Assembly: GCF_001704295.1 (NCBI RefSeq)
Contig: NZ_CP012334.1
Location: 2,802,084 to 2,866,083 of the forward strand
Length of the DNA: 64,000 bases
From: Bordetella sp. H567
GTDB lineage: Bacteria; Pseudomonadota; Gammaproteobacteria; Burkholderiales; Burkholderiaceae_B
Direction: 5' to 3'
A model generated the notes under the pieces. It saw only the letters and a list, made by a program, of their open reading frames with translations, did no database searches and was not told the DNA's origin. This document shows, in pieces, positions 59,931 to 64,000 of this stretch (position 1 is its first letter; every line of letters starts with the position of its first letter). The position numbers were made by a program, and so were the translations under genes.

Positions 59931-60746
59931 TCAGTGCTTACCCGCGAGCGCATTGCTGATGCGTCTCGCGGATTGCAGCAGCAATGGCACAAGCTCCTTC
60001 TTCGCGCGCGCGACGCTCCAGCGCGGCGACGGAACGGCGATGTTGATGGCGGCGACGATCTCGCCGTCCCGATTGAACACCGGCGCGGCCAGCGAGATGT
60101 CGCCAATGAACGCTTCCTGGTCGTTCACGGTGTATCCGTCTCGTTTGACCCGCGCCAGGATGGCGCGCAACGCATCCGGGTCGGTGACGGTATGCGGCGT
60201 CATGGGTTTGCGCGGTCCGGCCAACAGGCGATCGGCATGCTCCGCAGGCAGCCATGTAAGAAAGGCGCGGCCTGCCGCCGTGCAAAACACGGGTAGTCTC
60301 GACCCCACATGCAAATCGACGCTTACCGCGTGGCTGCTGGGGAAGCGCAGCACATAAACTATCTCGCTTCCGTCCAGCTCCATCAGGTTGACGGTTTCCT
60401 GCGTGGCCTGGTTCAAGGCGCGAAGATGCGGTTCGGCGGCCTCTCGAACCAGATGCGTCGCCAGCGCGCTATGGCCAAACTCCAACAGGCGCGAGGACAG
60501 CACGTAGGCCCGTGTCCGCGGATCCTGACGCAGGTATCCCAGCACCCGCAGGGTGTGCGTGAGGCGTTGCGCCGCGCTTTTCTCCAGGCCGGATAGCCGG
60601 GTCAGCTCCTTCAGGCTCAACGGCCGCTGCGCCCCGTTGAAGGCTTCGAGGACAAGGAAGCATTTCGCGACCGAGTTGACGAACAGGTGATCCACGGGCT
60701 CGCCGTCGGTTTGCTCCGCGATTACTTTCCCGTAACTGCGCGCCAT
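59931..60746 (-). CDS. IclR family transcriptional regulator
   Basis: A 271-residue regulator from ATG 60746 (the frame is open for 31 more codons). The winged helix reads LSLKELTRLSGLEKSAAQRL with THTLRVLGYLRQDPRTRAYV. The IclR effector domain has VCTAAGRAFLTWLP-type residues (here FCTAAGRAFLTWLPAEHADR) and GDISLAAPVFNRDGEIVAAI. It is divergent from the Bug gene at 60966, its probable target; the 220-base gap is unexceptional apart from TTGTGATTCGATATTCTAAG, which looks promoter-like. Confidence 0.9.
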   Translation of the reverse strand: MARSYGKVIAEQTDGEPVDHLFVNSVAKCFLVLEAFNGAQRPLSLKELTRLSGLEKSAAQRLTHTLRVLGYLRQDPRTRAYVLSSRLLEFGHSALATHLVREAAEPHLRALNQATQETVNLMELDGSEIVYVLRFPSSHAVSVDLHVGSRLPVFCTAAGRAFLTWLPAEHADRLLAGPRKPMTPHTVTDPDALRAILARVKRDGYTVNDQEAFIGDISLAAPVFNRDGEIVAAINIAVPSPRWSVARAKKELVPLLLQSARRISNALAGKH

Positions 60747-60965
60747 GGTTGGACTATCCCCCGCTCTGCCTGCACAGGCCGGTGCTGTCCATGTCTGCCT
60801 GAGTGGCGGGACCGAGGCCGGCATAGAGAGGTCGTCCACGCAGGCCTGGAAACCCCGTATTGGATTGCAATATGCGCTATTGTGATTCGATATTCTAAGG
60901 ATATAGGCTTGCGGCAGGCAAGGTCGGGCACCGTGCCGCGCTCCAAAGCCTACAAGGGGAACATC

Positions 60966-61940
60966 GTGTTTGAAAACTTATTCAAGCTGGTGCTGATGGC
61001 GGGTCTGTCCGTGGTCACGAGCGCGGCGACGGCCGCGGAAACGTATCCGGCGCGGCCCGTACGCATGGTGGTGGCCTATCCCGCGGGCGGCACTACCGAT
61101 ATCGCCGCCCGCATACTGGCCAAGGCGCTGAGCGAGCGCATGAAGGGCAGTTTTGTCGTGGAAAACCGCGCCGGCGGCGGCGGCGTGATCGGCGCGGGGA
61201 TGGTGGTTAACTCGCCGCCCGATGGCTACACCCTGCTTTTCGCTGCTTCGCCCGAGCTGTCGATCGCCAAGGCGACAAAGAAGGACGTGCCGTACGACGC
61301 CGAGAAGGATTTCGCACCGGTCGCCATGATCGGGCAAGTGCCGTTCGTGCTGGTCGTGAGCAAGGATTTCCCGCCCAACACTGTGCGGGAATTGATCGCC
61401 TACGCCAAGGCGCATCCCGGGGCGGTCAATTTCTCGTCTTACGGCAGCGGCACATCCAACCATCTTGCGGCGGAGCGGCTGAATCTGCAGGCGGGCATCA
61501 AGATGACACATGTGCCTTATCGCGGCAGCGCACCTTCGCTGACGGACCTGATGGGGGGCCAGATCCAGGTTACGCTGGACGCCGTTCCGGCGGTTCTCCC
61601 GCTGATCCAGTCGGGCAAGGTCAAGGCGCTGGCGATAGCGACACCCCAACGTTCGGCGCTGCTGCCCGATGTCCCGACCATGACGGAAAGCGGTCTGCCC
61701 GGATTCGTCGGCGGCACCTGGTTCGCCCTGGTGGCGCCCAAGGGCACGCCCGCCGCGGTGGTACAGGTCTTGTCGCAAGCGACCATTGCGTCATTGAACG
61801 ATCCGGCCCTGAAGAAGGACCTCGAAATGCGCGGCCTGGTCCTTGACCCTCAGCCGCCGGAATACCTGGCCAGATTCCTGGCCGCCGAATCGGCGAAGTC
61901 GCAGCAGGTCGTCACCAGGATCGGCTTGCAGCCGCAATAA
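60966..61940 (+). CDS. Bug family periplasmic solute-binding protein
   Basis: A 324-residue protein with a GTG start at 60966 preceded by AAGGGGAAC. Signal: LFKLVLMAGLSVVTSAATAA. Loop 1 is VVAYPAGGTTDIAARILAKA, loop 2 VVENRAGGGGVIG, domain 2 VNFSSYGSGTSNHLAAERLN. The neighbouring convergent amidohydrolase and the divergent IclR regulator suggest an uptake-plus-hydrolysis module. The region upstream (60747-60965) carries the divergent promoters. Confidence 0.92.
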   Translation: MFENLFKLVLMAGLSVVTSAATAAETYPARPVRMVVAYPAGGTTDIAARILAKALSERMKGSFVVENRAGGGGVIGAGMVVNSPPDGYTLLFAASPELSIAKATKKDVPYDAEKDFAPVAMIGQVPFVLVVSKDFPPNTVRELIAYAKAHPGAVNFSSYGSGTSNHLAAERLNLQAGIKMTHVPYRGSAPSLTDLMGGQIQVTLDAVPAVLPLIQSGKVKALAIATPQRSALLPDVPTMTESGLPGFVGGTWFALVAPKGTPAAVVQVLSQATIASLNDPALKKDLEMRGLVLDPQPPEYLARFLAAESAKSQQVVTRIGLQPQ

Positions 61941-61944
61941 GCGC

Positions 61945-63171
61945 TCATGCATCGGTGACCTGGTCGCCGGTGCGCTTGTCGCTGATGATCTTGCCATTTT
62001 TTATGACGAGCTCCAGCGTGCGCACATTGTTGATATCTTTCAGCGGATCGTCTTTCACCACGATCATGTCGGCCGTCTTGCCGACCTCGATAGTGCCCAG
62101 TTCGTCACCGACGCCGCAGATGGCGGCGCCATGCCTGGTTGCCGCCTGCAGCGTTTGCCACGGCGACGCGCCGTTTCTGGTCCACAAGCCCATTTCCAGA
62201 AGCGCCGCATCCTTCAATGGCCGGATATCGGAGCCCAAGGCCATTTTCACCCCCGCCTTGAGCGCCTTCTGGAACCACTCGGCGTGCACGGGCGCGGCCG
62301 CCTCCGCGCGGCAGCATAGCGCATGGGACCAGCCACGGCCGGTGGCGAACATCGACTCCCATCTATTCGTGGCCTGACTCGGTGTCAATTGGCTGATGGC
62401 CAGCGTCGGCACCAGCCAGACATCGTGCTTGAGCAGCAGTTCGATACATTCGTCGTCCATGATGTATCCATGCTCGATACTGTGCGCGCCCAGTCGTATC
62501 GCCTCCTTGACGACGCCCGGATGCGTTGCGTGCGCCATGATCTTGAAGCCGCGGGTTTTGCAGATATCAAAGGCCGCCCGAAGCTCTTCGTCCAGGTAGA
62601 AGGACTGCGTGTGCAGATCCCATTTGGGGCCAATGATCCCCCCGGACAAGTTCAACTTGATATGGTCGACGCCGTTTTTTATCCCCTCTCGTATTGCCTT
62701 GACGAAACCATAGGGCCCATCGCATTCAAGCGCGTGGCCGGAAGTGAGAAAGTGTCCGCCCGTCGTGGTCAGGAAATAGCCGGCGGCGAACAAGCGCGGA
62801 CCGACGAACTGGCCCGAATCGAAGGCATTGCGCCATGCCACGTCCATGTAGTTGTGCGAGCCGGCGCATCGAAACCCCATGATGCCGGAGTCGAACATTG
62901 CCGATCGCAGCCTATGCCCGAACAATGCCGTTTGATCCGGCAAGGGCATCGTGGAAAGGGGATGGTAGTCTGGGTGTATGTGTACATCCCATAGCCCGGG
63001 CAGCAGGAAGGAACCTTCCAGGTCGGTCACGACATCCTGGTCCGCGGGTGTGAACGAATCGGTCTGCGATACCTGTGCGATCTTGCCCTCCTCTACCACC
63101 ACCACGCCATGCGGCCTGGGTTCGGGATTGACGCAATCGATGATCGTGGCGTTCTTGAATACGGTTCGCAT
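61945..63171 (-). CDS. Amidohydrolase family protein
   Basis: A 408-residue metal-dependent hydrolase from ATG 63171. The N-terminal beta-sandwich leads into LLPGLWDVHIHPDYHPLS (HxH metal motif, near residues 56-73). Further ligands: Lys in VDHIKLNLSGGII, His in FKIMAHATHPGVV, His in HSIEHGYIMDDECI, and Asp in MALGSDIRPLKDAALLEMG. This set fits prolidase-like (imidazolonepropionase-related) amidohydrolases. It converges on the Bug gene, with four bases between stops. Confidence 0.9.
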   Translation of the reverse strand: MRTVFKNATIIDCVNPEPRPHGVVVVEEGKIAQVSQTDSFTPADQDVVTDLEGSFLLPGLWDVHIHPDYHPLSTMPLPDQTALFGHRLRSAMFDSGIMGFRCAGSHNYMDVAWRNAFDSGQFVGPRLFAAGYFLTTTGGHFLTSGHALECDGPYGFVKAIREGIKNGVDHIKLNLSGGIIGPKWDLHTQSFYLDEELRAAFDICKTRGFKIMAHATHPGVVKEAIRLGAHSIEHGYIMDDECIELLLKHDVWLVPTLAISQLTPSQATNRWESMFATGRGWSHALCCRAEAAAPVHAEWFQKALKAGVKMALGSDIRPLKDAALLEMGLWTRNGASPWQTLQAATRHGAAICGVGDELGTIEVGKTADMIVVKDDPLKDINNVRTLELVIKNGKIISDKRTGDQVTDA

Positions 63172-63439
63172 GGCGGGATTCTTCCAGCTTGGAGGTAATG
63201 ACCTTGGGATGGATCTGCGCATTGTGTCGCGGCATTGATTATTGACCCGCAACCCGCGGCTCGCCAATAGCCATGCCGGCAAATCCGGCGCGACGTTGCA
63301 GATAAACATGTGCCCTGGATCAATTGACGTATTTCCGGGGGGTGCCGTATTGCATTGTGATAAGCGCCATTGCCCGGCCCGCTACGCTGCAAGTAAATTG
63401 TCCTGCTTCATTCGACAAACAAAGCATCAAGGGGATCAA

Positions 63440-64000
63440 ATGAGATGTCGTTGGATGTGCGCCCTCATCACGGCGTGTTTGTCTTTGTGCGTCTCCGCCA
63501 GCCACGCTGCGGGTTATCCCGAACGTCCCATCACCATCGTCGTGCCATGGCCTCCCGGCGGGTTGACGGACAACCTTGGCCGAATGTTGGCGCAGAAGCT
63601 CACCTTGCGATTGGGCGTATCCGTCATCGTCGAGAATCGGCCCGGTGCCTCGGGTTTGATCGGCGCGGAATATGTCATGCGCGCGGCACCGGACGGCTAC
63701 ACGCTGGTGGTCACGTCGTCGGACAGCACCGTGAAGATGCTGCAAGCGCCCAACGCCGACCCCGTTGGCCAATTCACGTCCGTTGCGATGCTGGCGTCGG
63801 TGCCTGTCGCGCTGGCCGTGGGCCCCAAGTTCAAGGGAACCACGCTCAAGGACTACGTCGATGCCGCGAAGAAAAATCCTGGGGCGATCTCCTATGCATC
63901 GCTCGGGGAAGGAGGCGCCACCAACTACGGCATGGAAGCCTTCGCCAGGCAGGCGGGCATGCGCCTGATGCATATCCCTTACAAAGGAACGGCACCCGCC
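63440..64000 (+). CDS. Bug family periplasmic solute-binding protein, N-terminal part (cut by window edge)
   Basis: ATG 63440 is preceded by AAGGGGATCAA; 187 codons are visible before the window ends. Signal: WMCALITACLSLCVSASHAA. Loop 1 is VVPWPPGGLTDNLGRMLAQK, with Trp and two Pro that differ from the other copies; loop 2 is VIVENRPGASGLIG. The last visible segment, MRLMHIPYKGTAPA, is the normal start of domain 2. It is divergent from the amidohydrolase gene (268 bases between starts) and is probably its partner. Confidence 0.9.
   Translation, partial: MRCRWMCALITACLSLCVSASHAAGYPERPITIVVPWPPGGLTDNLGRMLAQKLTLRLGVSVIVENRPGASGLIGAEYVMRAAPDGYTLVVTSSDSTVKMLQAPNADPVGQFTSVAMLASVPVALAVGPKFKGTTLKDYVDAAKKNPGAISYASLGEGGATNYGMEAFARQAGMRLMHIPYKGTAPA

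Noticed and set aside
1-64000. CRISPR array, prophage, integrase or complete insertion sequence
   Set aside because: No regularly spaced repeats of CRISPR size and no transposase, integrase or phage structural gene was recognised anywhere in the window.

Overview
The window is GC-rich and densely packed, and it carries nine intact (one running off the right edge) and one broken copy of the Bug / tripartite-tricarboxylate (TctC-type) periplasmic binding protein. That expansion, together with CaiB-type CoA transferases, a chromate chrBA locus and the catBCA/catR arrangement, points to a betaproteobacterium of the Alcaligenaceae (Bordetella or Achromobacter type). This assignment is an inference from gene content; no rRNA, tRNA, CRISPR array or complete insertion sequence was recognised.

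Layout. 1-2.1 kb: 3' part of a DUF3300 gene followed by a DUF2950 gene. 2.2-10.1 kb: a LysR regulator divergent from a seven-gene operon (metallo-beta-lactamase-fold hydrolase, Ldh-type and D-2-hydroxyacid dehydrogenases, HpcH/HpaI aldolase, two Bug proteins, amidohydrolase). 10.3-10.9 kb: a HAD phosphatase gene with an internal deletion. 11.0-17.5 kb: a TauD-type dioxygenase, a one-permease amino-acid ABC transporter, a HutC-type repressor and histidine ammonia-lyase, tied together by an identical 12-bp operator core in front of the first and last units. 17.5-19.4 kb: a cupin and a Bug protein. 19.5-22.4 kb: chromate locus chrB-chrA plus a ChrB-like protein. 22.5-24.3 kb: an RcnA-type Ni/Co exporter with a His-rich loop, a lipoprotein, and a gene remnant.

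24.3-29.3 kb is a visibly less GC-rich segment: a three-component ring-hydroxylating dioxygenase (reductase, alpha, beta), a Bug protein and a MarR regulator, all on the minus strand behind a strong promoter flanked by two copies of a 17-bp palindrome. Next to it (29.4-33 kb) are catB-catC-catA and divergent catR with a clear CatR/BenM-type operator. The dioxygenase probably feeds catechol into this ortho-cleavage branch. 33-34.4 kb holds small genes and a non-coding stretch.

34.5-42.9 kb is an acyl-CoA catabolic cluster: split AtuA-type proteins and a thioesterase diverge from enoyl-CoA hydratase, MaoC, acyl-CoA dehydrogenase, CoA transferase, MaoC-like, Bug and TetR genes. 43-44 kb holds a lipoprotein, a frameshifted Bug fragment and short repeats that look like a rearrangement scar. 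44.2-49.2 kb: PPK2 kinase, SulP transporter, a DUF4142-cupredoxin-ECF sigma operon, and rnk. 49.2-59.5 kb is a second acyl-CoA cluster: a minus-strand operon (flavin oxidoreductase, enoyl-CoA hydratase, CoA transferase, Bug, enoyl-CoA hydratase, acyl-CoA synthetase, HMG-CoA-lyase-like protein, MarR) diverging from a CoA transferase-Bug pair. 59.6-64 kb: a CsbD-like protein, an IclR regulator divergent from a Bug gene, an amidohydrolase, and the start of another Bug gene.

Common theme: at least five self-contained catabolic modules, most with a dedicated binding protein and a local regulator. The least ordinary pieces are the TauD/ABC/HutC/HutH regulon, the MarR-controlled dioxygenase segment, the HMG-CoA-lyase-like protein lacking the usual catalytic cysteine, and the sigma-factor/cupredoxin operon behind an 18-bp perfect palindrome.
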